The notes beneath the pieces are model-generated. The model saw nothing but the letters and a program-made list of their open reading frames with translations. It was not told the DNA's origin and made no database searches. Below, in pieces: positions 10,409-23,133 of a stretch of DNA of 64,000 nucleotides. Where the stretch lies: contig NC_087070.1 of NCBI RefSeq assembly GCF_963678635.1, positions 23,297,419 to 23,361,418 of the forward strand, written 5' to 3'. How positions within the stretch are numbered: the first letter of the stretch is position 1; each line of letters opens with the position of its first letter. The DNA comes from Symsagittifera roscoffensis (Eukaryota > Xenacoelomorpha > Acoela > Convolutidae). Both the position numbers and the translations under genes were made by a program.

Positions 10409-11115
10409 TTACTTTCGTATCGAAAGTCGGAACAAAAAGTGACAATCTTTAAAACCCCATAACTTCACGAAAAACTATAACAGGTAAAATATCTTTTCAA
10501 ATTTAAGCTCAGGACAACAAAACCTTTTTTTGAATGATACAAAAAACTTCCGTCAGAAATGGCTAGTTAATAAGTCGAAATTTGTCTGAAGAAAAAACCC
10601 TCTCCGAGCACAAATATTCCGTTGCTTTCGTATCGAAAGCCGGAACAATTACTTTCGTATCGAAAGTCGGAACAAAAATGACAATCTTTAAACCCCCATA
10701 ACTTTACGAAAAATGATCACAGGTAAAGTATCTTTTGAGTTTTAAGCTCAGGTCAACAATACTTTTGAATGATTTAAAATCGTTCCGGCAGAAATGGCTA
10801 GTTAAAAAGTCGAAATTTGTCCGAAGAAAAAAACCACCCGAGCACAAATATTCCGTTACTTTCGTATCGAAAGTCGGAACAATTACTTTGTATCGAAAGT
10901 CGGAACAAAAATGACAATCTTTAAACCCCCATAACTTTACGAAAAATGATCACAGGTAAAATATCTTTTCAAATTTAAGCTCGGGACAACAATACCTTTT
11001 GAATGATATTTAAAAAAGTTCCGTTGGAAATGGCTAGTTAAAAAGTCGAAATTTGTCTCAAGAAAAAAACCCACCCGAGCACAAATATTCCGTTACTTTC
11101 GTATCGAAAGCCGAA
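10200..11115 (-). repeat. Tandem array of ~237-bp units copied from the foldback terminus
   Basis: Four successive units each run from 'tgacaatctttaaa' (starts near 10200, 10440, 10679 and 10912) through 'ccccataact', 'caggtaaaatatctttt', 'aagctcaggacaac', 'tggctagtta' and 'cgagcacaaatattccgtt' to 'tactttcgtatcgaaagtcggaac'. The unit equals the outer half of the foldback arm. Units differ by a few per cent plus short indels. Confidence 0.75.
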
Positions 11116-11500
11116 ACAATAAGAAAATAGAAAATCAAATTGGAACAGATGTTTTAGTGAATTTTATATAAATATCCTTCTCCTTTGCCCTTAGGAAGCA
11201 ATTGAGACTTAGTTTTGAGTACGTCCATTGAAACGGATCTTAAAAAATTCAGTTACGTGAAAACTTGAACAAGGCAATTATATTAAATTAATTGCACAAA
11301 AAATCAAATACATTTTTTAAATTCAAATATGCCATATATAAAAGGAAACAAATTGAAGAATTTTTTAACGCAAAAAAGCAAAAAGGTGATATAAAAGGAA
11401 ATTGAGTCTTGCCCCTCTTAATGCTAAGTCACTAAGTTGTTGTGTTTAAAGTTAGGGTCGCGTTTTTTCTCACGAGATCCAAAATAAGAGCTTGCATGAG
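11116..11500. other. Non-coding, no structure recognised
   Basis: AT-rich sequence between the foldback-derived array and the decayed retroelement. No gene or clear repeat is visible. Confidence 0.4.
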
Positions 11501-12062
11501 CTCGCAGAGCTACAGTGGAAGCCATGAGCAGTGATCTTCCTTTCTTAGGATAGAGTGAGGGTTATGCCAGGTTTGATCTCTGATTGTTGCAAGGTAGCCA
11601 GTTGGAGGGATGAGGTAACAATGACTTCTTTGGCTGTGGAGCGGCCACCTCGCCATGAAGGGTGATAGACATGCCCATGTCCTCTCGAACACCCGTTATA
11701 TGATAGCTTTCTTCAAGAAGGGAGAGGTTTCGGCGCTAAAAATTTTATCACGGAGACGATGGTGACAAGCAATACGGTCTCTTTCTCCAGCTCTTTAAGT
11801 GATCTCCGAGCGTGTCCAGTTCCCAGTGTACGTCCTAATTATCTCCAATGTACTTAGGCAGTGTGCTAATCGAAATTAACAAATCTACCATAGCCTGTGC
11901 CTGCCCTTTGGTGGCTTCAAAGTCCGCGGTAACAAGAGGCGTGGGTTGTGCTCTGGTGCAACCTGTGCAAAAGGAGTTTGTTTTCTGACGTCGTGTAGAT
12001 CCTTGGCTCTACATGAAGAATGTAACCATCCGCAATCTGTCGTATGACAGCACCGTTATTGA

Positions 12063-12154
12063 TGGGACTTCGTAGTAGCTTTGTTGCATAATCTAGAAGT
12101 GTGCTCAATGGGACTTCGTAGTAGCTTTGTTGCATAATCTAGAAGTGTGCTCAA
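12063..12154. repeat. Perfect 46-bp tandem duplication
   Basis: The unit starting 'tgggacttcgtagtagc' at 12063 is repeated exactly at 12109. Identity in otherwise decayed retroelement DNA implies a recent slippage or an assembly duplication. Confidence 0.85.
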
Positions 12155-13309
12155 TGGGCGGGCTACTGTTCATATCGATGTCACCGCTGAGAAGATTAAG
12201 AAAAAGAGTAAGTGAACCCATGATCTCTGTTTGCTTCTGACGGGTCTAGTGGGTACAATTGATACAGAAGAAGCAAAGTCATTGTTTTGGGCGTGATTTG
12301 TATTTCGAAATATCAATTAAAAGTGTTCTCTGATGAGAGAAAGTTTGTGTTTCGATGTTGGATTTGGAGAAGAGATATTTTGACTAGGAGAAACTCAAAC
12401 TCCGTGGGTACTCTGAGGGATTCTCTCCAATTGATACCACCTCGAGTTCTCTGGGTGACGCGTAGCATGCTAAACAACAATTTATTTGCAAGTTCAGATT
12501 ATAGTCTTCTGAAAACCGACGCAGTGTCGACTTTACTGGGAACACTCATCGCCAACAGTTTCTGGTTTCACTAAATGCACGATGGTGTCGCATGCTTTGA
12601 AAAAATTCTAAATGGATTTAAAAACAAACTGTTTGTCGAAATTAGAAAGATCGGTGGATTCCGATGATGAGTTTTGTGAAAGATTATCAGCGATTGCTTT
12701 TTTCGAGTATGCAAGATTTTTGAATTCAATTTTGAAGTGTAACAGTTTGTCCGCAGAGCTGGTTAGTCGTCTGAATTGTTATGAATTGTGTTCTGTAGGC
12801 TTTCCTGGCTGGAATAATGGCCTTATGATTGGTTAAAACTACCAATCTGTTTCCTTGTAATTAATTCCTTAAATGTTGACCTGACCAGAAGACTCAATTT
12901 CATTAGTACTTTACTTTTTCGCTTCAACACTTAGTAGTCGTGATGCAAAAGAAAATGGTACCCAATTATCTTCTCGTGATTTTTGATCCAGAGTGGCTTC
13001 AAGCCCTCTGGGACTAGCAGCACATTGCACTCGAGATTTTTTCTGGTCGTAATTTTTTTCTGGTTGTACATTTTGGTTCAAAATTCATTTGTGAGCTGAG
13101 TAGACCCTTTCGAAACAATTAAAACCTTACCTTTGAAATATATGATTTCCTGTTTGTATTGTTAAGTGTTAACCATGGTTTTGTGAAAGCCGGTAAGACC
13201 ACAAAATCCCGTTTGCAATGATTTATGCCTGTAAAGACTCCGCATATCTTGCTGAAATTACAATCACTGCTGATTAAATCGCTAAAACGAAGTTGACTAA
13301 AGCATAATT

Positions 13310-13510
13310 AAGATCAAGGGACGTGAACCAAACTGATCCAGTTTTATCAGATTTGTTAATTGTGGCTACAATGTTGATTTGTTGTAAAAGATTAGACATC
13401 TGACATAGATTTTTAAAACTTCCAGTTTTTGTCGGTTTTGCATCAATTTCTAATTTTTTTGATCCGTCTTTTTTGCAGTGATAATAACTGGATTACGAAC
13501 TGATTGCTAG
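13310..13510 (-). pseudogene. Reverse transcriptase remnant
   Basis: The reading frame contains KKDGSKKL followed by a segment ending WFTSLDL, the usual spacing of the N-terminal part of Ty3/gypsy RT. Flanking frames are broken, and the downstream DD motif was not located. Confidence 0.55.
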
Positions 13511-14586
13511 TTCATTTGTTTAAAATCATAATATGGCTTTTTTATCAACTTGGATATTTTTAATCCCACCTTCTGCTGGATGTGATTGTGGAATCTGCGT
13601 CCTTTATTCTGATTTGACATTATTGGGTCCTTGAAGACCAAATTGACAAAATGATTTGTCACTCCTTCTTATCTGGAGAAAAATCGTTGTATTTGGATGA
13701 AATGTAATCTTTCAAGTATGTGATTCTTCAGATATAGGGGATTATGATATTTCTAAGTTAGGCTGGAAACGTTCTTGGACCGTGCGCATCCGAAATAGAC
13801 CTTTTAGATCAAGACTCAATAATCATTTGGTCCTATTTACTGTTAACAGGAGTTTTGCCGGTTCGCATACCGATGAAATTTTTGCTTTTAGTGTACCGTG
13901 AAGTGCTATTGGTAGTCTGTTATAGTCAACATACATTGTTTCAACGGGGTTGTCTTGAAATGATAAAGTTTGTACAGTGTTACGGGACCGTGGGAGGACA
14001 TCTGCGGTACGCTTGTTTGAAAAACGAAGCAGGAAAGCATGTATCAATTGTTGCTTTAAAGAAGGCCATTTTCATTCTGATTGTGGACTGTAGTGACCTA
14101 ATTTCCCATTACCCCGAAATTGTGTGGAACACTTCTAACCTTTTGACGCATTTGAACGGTTGTGACCTGAGATTGATTTGCTTGGAATGATTTCGTTGAA
14201 ATGTTTTTACCGATGTTGGTTGGTATACTTAACACCGAGAATTCAGATTTGCTGTCTGAAGCGATGAAATTGCATTTTTCTTCATCTGTATTTTCAACAT
14301 TCTTGGGAAATTTACATTCTTTGGCTTAATGTTAAATCTTACTACATGCCTGTCAAATAATGTTTTTCACAGGACATGATTGAGGATGATTAGATGAATA
14401 ATTTTTGCCCCAAAACGTGCAGGTTTTAGATTCCCTGATGGGTTTCTTCGAATCGTCCAGTTTCTGCTGTACCAGGCTCTCCTTATTCTTTTTTGCAGAT
14501 TATTTTTTTTGAACCACCTTTGACCATTCTTGTTTGATATTGAAGGAATATTGACGTGAAAACGGATTCTGATGAGATGACAATTT

Positions 14587-15340
14587 TTAACCCATCCGTT
14601 GCAGCAGAATTGAGGCAATGGCATAGTCTTTTTCTAGTAGAAGGGCTGACTTTAGGATATCCTCTGGGGCCTCACTGGGTCGTATAAATAGTTCACGTTG
14701 GATATCCTTGAGCTGCAATTCAGCATTAAATGGGTCTCGTATACTTTCCTTCTCATTAGGAATCGACAATCCGCATTAGGCTGCTCTGCCCGAAACAAGT
14801 AAGAAAATCCTTCTATTCCACCTCGTTCTTTCTGCAATTAATTGTGAAGATGCATACGCTCAACAAAAAATATTTTGTTTTTCATAAAGTTTTTTGCACA
14901 TTGTTCGTCAAAAATTTTTGTTGCACTTTGCTTGTCAAATCATTAATTAACGTGAGCAAAATTTTGGAGTAAACGTATCTTTTCTTTATTTCCTAACGAA
15001 AAAAAAACACCCTTGATTTCGCCTTCCGATATGCCTCGTGGTAAAAAATTTTGTTACCGGTTTTTGCGTTGTTTGGCGTTTAGTTCCTTTATTTTCTGCT
15101 TGATGGCGCTTAACAGGATTCGGATTCTCTACCCTCTCTGCCTTGGGTTTGAATCATCAAACACTTCAGCTGAGTCAATTAAATTTTTGTTTGGGTCGTA
15201 ATGTTCCCTGAATGTAATTGCTAAAAAGAACTGACCGACCATTTGGCAACCAAAATGTGGGCCTGGAATTGATCTAGGCCAAAAAACTGGAACTCCTAAA
15301 ACATCTGAATGATCATTGCGATTCAAGACTGCTGGCTGCG
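14587..15340 (-). pseudogene. gag remnant of the decayed gypsy element
   Basis: The N-terminal piece (VPVFWP ... GQFFLAITF) and the later piece (AELQLKDIQRELFIR ... PEDILKSALLLEKDYA) resemble capsid-region segments of the intact-order gypsy element at 57.4-56.7 kb. They sit in different frames, with stops between. The piece at 14.84-14.59 kb is the best preserved. Confidence 0.5.
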
Positions 15341-15530
15341 CCATGTGATATACTCCACCCAACCTTACTATAAATGTTCTAACTAGTCTACAACTCAAAA
15401 CAGTAAACGGATTTCAATTTGGTTACGTTAATTCAAAATGTGAAAAACTGCTTTCTTTCATCAATCAATAAAAAGTGAGAGCTCATTAATCTCTAATTCA
15501 CTCTAGCACATTGTCAAGTTGGGGATACCT

Positions 15531-17205
15531 GTCACGACCTTGAACATCTCATTCTAAATCACACTCTGGGTAGAGACTTAACTTCAGACGTGGACTGAAC
15601 AAGTGGGTAAATAACAAAAGGATGAGCAGCAGTCACAGGATGCCAAAAAAGCGCATTAAAAGTTCCAATATATGAAATTTAAACCCCAGATTTTTCAATA
15701 CGAGGTAAACTGATTCAATTTTTAAAATAAATCAATAAATTAGACAAAATTGAGATACTGCAGAAACACGCTGTAAAATTAATCAGCAGAGTTGCCATTT
15801 ATTCGATTCCCGGGCATCGCATTGATAAAATTTGGGCAAGCTCTCTTTTTATCTCTATCTTTAGTCTAGCACCAGTTTGAACGCTTCGGCTTCATGAATG
15901 GTACCACAAAAACGTTCCTTAAACACAAAATAACTCTATCTAGAATGTTGAGACAATTTCATACAGTCTATCATTTGCCAGGCTGCCATCCTTTAGGCTA
16001 ATCGCCAGCGAATCACAGAAACACCGAAAATTATAATATCATCAGATGTTTGTTGGGGTACCGAAAATATAGAGAATTTTTTTCCAAATTCTGATTCTCT
16101 TTTGCAATTCAATATTGATCAGGGCTATACGCTAATAACAATTAAGTTGCTATAGCGTTCGTTGCTATGATTTATGAACTTTTAAAATATCTAGTTTGTC
16201 TATATCATTCAAATTTCTTTATTTTAAAAATCTAACTTTCAAATTCTTTCAGCTCAAAATCATCATTGCAAAGCGGCCACAAAAAAAAATTTTCTTCCGC
16301 TTGTTTTTTAAATTAACTTCGTTTTGAAAAACAGAATTTCGCATTTGCATGTTCTTCCTGCCACATCATCCAAAGAAAAAATTGCAGCCAATGATGTCTC
16401 ATAAAAGGTTATCTCGGCAAAAGTAGCGTATGTTCCGGAAATCAGTTTTTCGAGCGGAACTTTTCATCTCGTTTTCTCTAGTTTAGTTTATTTCCGGAGC
16501 CTCTGGATAATAAAAGACAAAAAATACATAACATTAAAATTTATATTTTTTATACTTTGGTTGTTTTCTTTACATTGCTGTCAAACTGCTACCAAAACAA
16601 TTTTAAATATTTATTGAGTTCTAAGAAACAGTACTGTCGAGATTAATACAAAAATATTACCTCGAACTTTTTAATTTTCAACAATTTATCAAGTTGCAGA
16701 AAAAGATTTTTTTTGTTTGTGTGGTTACATGTTTAATTTTTCTGAACAATTTAATGTAATAACCTCTGTAATAGCTGAGAGAGCTCTTTTGTCTCAATTC
16801 GATTGATCTTTTTGGCCACTTGGCTCACTATCAACGATAATTCATCTTTTTCATCTCTGAAGCTTGTGTTTTTGATATATTTTCGATTTACTGCATGCAA
16901 ACCATATATTTTTATTTTATTCAAATTCTCGCGCAGGCATGAAAATTTACTTTTTATACATTCGGAGCTTCGAAAAAAGTTAAACGTTGACTTTTGCGAA
17001 CGTTGAAATCAGTTGACGCATATTTAAAGAAGCATAATTGATCACCAAAATAATGAATTTTTACCATATTTGTTATCTTCAAAGGCTTCTTTATTTCTGA
17101 ATCCACACAGTTGCCAAAATTATCTCTGGCCCATAGTGAGTGGTAGATCTCAACAATTAGATAAAACAACAAACCAATTGTAAAAATTAGTTATCAGCTG
17201 GCAAA
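15531..17205. other. Intergenic/upstream region of the channel gene
   Basis: AT-rich with no supported gene or repeat. The last few hundred bases are expected to hold the promoter and 5' UTR of the channel gene. No unambiguous TATA or initiator was identified. A 'ttatcag' near 17197 could be an acceptor for an upstream leader exon. Confidence 0.4.
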
Positions 17206-17564
17206 ATGGACTCAAATCGGGTAGGTCCATCCCGAGAAAAATCGCAGAACGGTCCCCAGGAGCCTCCTGTTTATTACTCTGTGCCACCCGAAAAATATCA
17301 GGGGGCATTCGGAATTCAATCGAACGGGGAGTTGGGAGATCAATCCCCAGACTCCGTCGCAAGTTCTACTCCGCGCGTCTCGAAATGGGCAGGATTGAGA
17401 AGAGCAATGGGCATCGCTAGAAAGAAGGAGAAACCCTCGAAATGGATTGGGATTCGGTCAGCGCTGGGAATCTCGGGCGAGACGCTGATTCCAGAGATAG
17501 TGGCTTCGACCAGTGTTTTCTGGGTATTCTTCTGGATACTTGCCTATGTTGGTTTGACTGGGGT
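17206..17564 (+). CDS. DEG/ENaC channel with LDLa and CUB domains, exon 1 (cytosolic N-terminus and start of TM1)
   Basis: ATG 17206 opens 119 codons plus two bases, ending at donor 'ggggt|gtaagt' (GT 17565, phase 2). Residues 20-23 are PPVY, a WW-domain-type PY motif. Residues about 57-90 contain an imperfect internal repeat, SKWAGLRRAMGI and SKWIGIRSALGI. A hydrophobic segment from residue 103 (SVFWVFFWILAYVGLTG) is the first transmembrane helix, which continues across the splice into exon 2. The His-Gly pair usual before TM1 in DEG/ENaC channels is not seen; the place is occupied by Ser-Gly (GISGETLIPEI). The protein is a predicted plasma-membrane cation channel subunit. Confidence 0.75.
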
Positions 17565-18977
17565 GTAAGTACAAACTAAACTTACGTTCATAGATGAGTG
17601 GGGGATGGGATGATAAGCATGCATTTCAAGGAAACCGTTCTATAGATAAAATTTTCTGTTAATGATTTATTATATCGCAATTTGATTGACCTATCTTTCT
17701 TTTTTTCTCCAAATTTTATTAGTGTAGAGTAAGTAATGGTAAAATGTAGCCAAGTACACTAGACAAAACTTTCGTAATTTTAAACTCGTCAGATTTAATT
17801 TCAAGCTACTTCCAACTTAAGATAAGACTAAACATCTTATAAATAAGCAAGTTTTGATTCAACTTCTAAAAGCAAAATTTTTAATTGTTGTATTCAGGGG
17901 CGGATTTAGAATTTCCTCGAGAGATGGTGGATTTAGAATTTTCTCGAGAGAGGGCGGATTTAGAATTTTCTCGAGAGAGGGCGGTTTAGAATTTTCTCGA
18001 GAGAGGGCGGATTTAGAATTTTCTCGAGAGAAGGCGGATTTAGAATTTTCTCGAGCGAGGGCGGATTTAGAATTTTCTCGAGGGAGGCCGGAAGTAGAAT
18101 TTTCTCGAGAGAGGGCGGATTTAGAATTTTCTAGAGAGAGGGCGGATTTAGAATTTTCTCGAGAGAGGGCGGATTTAGAATTTTCTCGAGAGAGTGCGGA
18201 TTTAGAATTTTCTCGAGAGAGGGCGGATTTAGATTTTTCTCGAGAGAGGGCGGATTTAGAATTTCCTCGAGAGAGGGCGGATTTAGAATTTTCTCGAGGG
18301 AGGCCGGATTTAGAATTTTCTCGAGAGAGGGCGGATTTCGAATTTTCTCGAGAGAGGGCGGATTTAGAATTTTCTCGAGAGAGGGCGGGTTAAGAATTTT
18401 CGCGAGAGAGGGCGGATTTAGAATTTTCTCGAGAGAGGGCGGATTTAGAATTTTCTCGAGAGAAGGCGGATTTAGAATTTTCTCGAGCGAGGGCGGATTT
18501 AGAATTTTCTGGAGAGAGGGCGGATTTAGAATTTTCTCGAGAGAGTGCGGATTTAGAATTTTCTCGAGAGAGGGTGGATTTAGAATTTTCTCGAAAGAGG
18601 GCGGATTTAGAATTTTCTCGAGAGAGGGCGGATTTAGAATTTTCTCGAAAGAGGGCGGATTTAGAATTTTATCGAGAGAGGGCGGATTTAGAATTTTCTC
18701 GAGAGAGGGCGGATTTAGAATTTCCTCGAGAGAGTACGGATTTTGATTTTTCTCGAGAGAGGGCGGATTTAGAATTTTCTCGAGAGAGGTCGGATTTAGA
18801 ATTTTCTCGAGGGAGGGCGGATTTAGAATTTTCTCGAGAGAGGGCGGATATAGAATTTTCTCGAGAGAGGGCGGATTTAGAATTTCCTCGAGAGAGGGCG
18901 GATTTAGAATTTTCTGGAGAGAGGGCGGATTTAGAATTTTCTCGAGAGAGTGCGGATTTAGAATTTTCTCGAGAGGG

Positions 18978-21900
18978 CGGATTTAGAATTTCCTCGAGAG
19001 AGGGTGGATTTAGAATTTTCTCGAGATAGGGCGGATTTAGAATTTTCTCGAGAGAGGGCGGATTTAAAATTTTTTCGAGAGAGGGCGGATTTAGAATTTC
19101 CTCGAGAGAGGGCGGATTTAGAATTTTCTCGAGAGAGGGCGGATTTAGAATTTTCTCGAGAGAGGGCGGATTTAGAATTTTCTCGAGAGAGGGCGGATTT
19201 AGAATTTCTTCGAGAGAGGGCGGATTTAGAATTTCCTCGAGAGAGGGCGGATTTAGAATTTCCTCGAGAGAGGGCGGATTTAGAATTTTCTGGAGAGAGG
19301 GCGGATTTAGAATTTTCTCGAGAGAGTGCGGATTTTGAATTTTCTCGAGAGAGGGTGGTTTTAGAATTTTCTCGAGAGAGCGCGGATTTAGAATTTTCTC
19401 GAGAGAGGGCGGATTTAGAACTTTCTCGATTGAGGGCGGATTTAGAATTTTCTCGAGAGAGGGCGGATTTAGAATTTTCTCGAGAGAGGGCGGATTTTGA
19501 ATTTCCTTGAGAGAGGGCGGATTTTGAATTTTCTCGAGAGAGTACGGATTTTGATTTTTCTCGAGAGAGGGCGGATTTAGAATTTTCTCGAGGGAGGGCG
19601 GATTTAGAATTTTCTCGAGAGAGGGCGGATATAGAATTTTCTCGAGAGAGGGCGGATTTAGAATTTCCTCGAGAGAGGGCGGATTTAGAATTTCCTCGAG
19701 AGAGTACGGATTTTGATTTTTCTCGAGAGAGGGCGGATTTAGAATTTCTTCGAGAGAGGGCGGATTTAGAATTTCCTCGAGAGAGGGCGGATTTAGAATT
19801 TCCTCGAGAGAGGGCGGATTTAGAATTTTCTGGAGAGAGGGCGGATTTAGAATTTTCTCGAGAGAGTGCGGATTTTGAATTTTCTCGAGAGAGGGTGAAT
19901 TTAGAATTTTCTCGAGAGAGCGCGGATTTAGAATTTTCTCGAGAGAGGGCGGATTTAGAACTTTCTCGATTGAGGGCGGATTTAGAATTTTCTCGAGAGA
20001 GGGCGGATTTAGAATTTTCTCGAGAGAGGGCGGATTTTGAATTTCCTTGAGAGAGGGCGGATTTTGAATTTTCTCGAGAGAGTACGGATTTTGATTTTTC
20101 TCGAGAGAGGGCGGATTTAGAATTTTCTCGAGGGAGGGCGGATTTAGAATTTTCTCGAGAGAGGGCGGATATAGAATTTTCTCGAGAGAGGGCGGATTTA
20201 GAATTTCCTCGAGAGAGGGCGGATTTAGAATTTCCTCGAGAGAGTACGGATTTTGATTTTTCTCGAGAGAGGGCGGATTTAGAATTTTCTCGAGAGAGGG
20301 CGGATTTAGAATTTTCTCGAGGGAGGGCGGATTTAGAATTTTCTCGAGAGAGGGCGGATTTAGAATTTCCTCGAGAGAGTACGGATTTTGATTTTTCTCG
20401 AGAGAGGGCGGATTTAGAATTTTCTCGAGAGAGGGCGGATTTAGAATTTTCTCGAGGGAGGGCGGATTTAGAATTTTCTCGAGAGAGGGCGGATATAGAA
20501 TTTTCTCGAGAGAGGGCGGATTTAGAATTTTCTCGAGAGAGGGCGGATTTAGAGTTTTCTCGAGAGAGGGCGGATTTAGAATTTTCTCGAGGGAGGGCGG
20601 ATTTAGAATTTTCTCGAGAGAGGGCGGATTTAGAATTTCCTCGAGATAGGGTGGAATTAGAATTTTCTCGAGAGAGGGCGGATTTAGAATTTTCTCGAGA
20701 GAGGGCGGATTTAGAATTTTTTCGAGAGAGGGCGGATTTAGAATTTCCCCGAGAGACGGCGGATTTAGAATTTTCTCGAGAGAGGGTGGATTTAGATTTT
20801 TCTCGAGAGAGGGCGGATTTAGAATTTTCTCGAAAGAGGGCGGATTTAGAATTTTCTCGAGAGAGGGCGGATTTAGAATTTTCTCGAAAGAGGGCGGATT
20901 TGAATTTTATCGAGAGAGGGCGGATTTAGAATTTTCTCGAGAGAGGGCGGATTTAGAATTTCCTCGAGAGAGTACGGATTTTGATTTTTCTCGAGAGAGG
21001 GCGGATTTAGAATTTTCTCGAGAGAGGGCGGATTTAGAATTTTCTCGAGGGAGGGCGGATTTAGAATTTCCTCGAGAGAGGGTGGATTTAGAATTTTCTC
21101 GAGATAGGGCGGATTTAGAATTTTCTCGAGAGAGGGCGGATTTAAAATTTTTTCGAGAGAGGGCGGATTTAGAATTTCCTCGAGAGAGGGCGGATTTAGA
21201 ATTTTCTCGAGAGAGGGCGGATTTAGAATTTTCTCGAGAGAGGGCGGATTTAGAATTTTCTCGAGAGAGGGCGGATTTAGAATTTCTTCGAGAGAGGGCG
21301 GATTTAGAATTTCCTCGAGAGAGGGCGGATTTAGAATTTCCTCGAGAGAGGGCGGATTTAGAATTTTCTGGAGAGAGGGCGGATTTAGAATTTTCTCGAG
21401 AGAGTGCGGATTTTGAATTTTCTCGAGAGAGGGTGGTTTTAGAATTTTCTCGAGAGAGCGCGGATTTAGAATTTTCTCGAGAGAGGGCGGATTTAGAACT
21501 TTCTCGATTGAGGGCGGATTTAGAATTTTCTCGAGAGAGGGCGGATTTAGAATTTTCTCGAGAGAGGGCGGATTTTGAATTTCCTTGAGAGAGGGCGGAT
21601 TTTGAATTTTCTCGAGAGAGTACGGATTTTGATTTTTCTCGAGAGAGGGCGGATTTAGAATTTTCTCGAGGGAGGGCGGATTTAGAATTTTCTCGAGAGA
21701 GGGCGGATATAGAATTTTCTCGAGAGAGGGCGGATTTAGAATTTCCTCGAGAGAGGGCGGATTTAGAATTTCCTCGAGAGAGTACGGATTTTGATTTTTC
21801 TCGAGAGAGGGCGGATTTAGAATTTCTTCGAGAGAGGGCGGATTTAGAATTTCCTCGAGAGAGGGCGGATTTAGAATTTCCTCGAGAGAGGGCGGATTTA

Positions 21901-23133
21901 GAATTTTCTGGAGAGAGGGCGGATTTAGAATTTTCTCGAGAGAGTGCGGATTTTGAATTTTCTCGAGAGAGGGTGAATTTAGAATTTTCTCGAGAGAGCG
22001 CGGATTTAGAATTTTCTCGAGAGAGGGCGGATTTAGAACTTTCTCGATTGAGGGCGGATTTAGAATTTTCTCGAGAGAGGGCGGATTTAGAATTTTCTCG
22101 AGAGAGGGCGGATTTTGAATTTCCTTGAGAGAGGGCGGATTTTGAATTTTCTCGAGAGAGTACGGATTTTGATTTTTCTCGAGAGAGGGCGGATTTAGAA
22201 TTTTCTCGAGGGAGGGCGGATTTAGAATTTTCTCGAGAGAGGGCGGATATAGAATTTTCTCGAGAGAGGGCGGATTTAGAATTTCCTCGAGAGAGGGCGG
22301 ATTTAGAATTTCCTCGAGAGAGTACGGATTTTGATTTTTCTCGAGAGAGGGCGGATTTAGAATTTTCTCGAGAGAGGGCGGATTTAGAATTTTCTCGAGG
22401 GAGGGCGGATTTAGAATTTTCTCGAGAGAGGGCGGATTTAGAATTTCCTCGAGAGAGTACGGATTTTGATTTTTCTCGAGAGAGGGCGGATTTAGAATTT
22501 TCTCGAGAGAGGGCGGATTTAGAATTTTCTCGAGGGAGGGCGGATTTAGAATTTTCTCGAGAGAGGGCGGATATAGAATTTTCTCGAGAGAGGGCGGATT
22601 TAGAATTTTCTCGAGAGAGGGCGGATTTAGAGTTTTCTCGAGAGAGGGCGGATTTAGAATTTTCTCGAGGGAGGGCGGATTTAGAATTTTCTCGAGAGAG
22701 GGCGGATTTAGAATTTCCTCGAGATAGGGTGGAATTAGAATTTTCTCGAGAGAGGGCGGATTTAGAATTTTCTCGAGAGAGGGCGGATTTAGAATTTTTT
22801 CGAGAGAGGGCGGATTTAGAATTTCCCCGAGAGACGGCGGATTTAGAATTTTCTCGAGAGAGGGTGGATTTAGATTTTTCTCGAGAGAGGGCGGATTTAG
22901 AATTTTCTCGAAAGAGGGCGGATTTAGAATTTTCTCGAGAGAGGGCGGATTTAGAATTTTCTCGAAAGAGGGCGGATTTGAATTTTATCGAGAGAGGGCG
23001 GATTTAGAATTTTCTCGAGAGAGGGCGGATTTAGAATTTCCTCGAGAGAGTACGGATTTTGATTTTTCTCGAGAGAGGGCGGATTTAGAATTTTCTCGAG
23101 AGAGGGCGGATTTAGAATTTTCTCGAGGGAGGG
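18978..23133 (+). repeat. Higher-order duplication: two adjacent ~2,078-bp blocks of the 27-bp array
   Basis: Block 18978-21055 reappears at 21056-23133 with the same order of variant units, including the rare 'tacggattttgatttttc', 'ctttctcgattgagg', 'cccgagagacgg' and the frame-breaking 'gatttgaattttatcg' variants at a constant offset of 2,078. The period is one base short of 77 units. Confidence 0.85.

Larger units (their letters stand above)
11500..15530 (-). mobile_element. Heavily decayed Ty3/gypsy retrotransposon
   Basis: Read on the minus strand from about 15.35 kb downwards, fragments appear in retroelement order. A gag start (MAQPAVL at about 15340) overlaps a primer-site-like TGGCGCAGCC. 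Gag N-terminal and C-terminal pieces lie at 15.35-15.13 and 14.84-14.59 kb. A damaged zinc-knuckle region lies near 14.43-14.33 kb, followed by a reverse transcriptase stretch near 13.50-13.31 kb (KKDGSKKL ... WFTSLDL). An RNase H tail sits near 12.83-12.61 kb. All are broken by frameshifts and stops. Sequence from 12.2 to 11.5 kb lies where integrase would be, but I could not confirm it. No intact LTR pair was found. A candidate 5' LTR is about 15349-15530. Confidence 0.65.
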
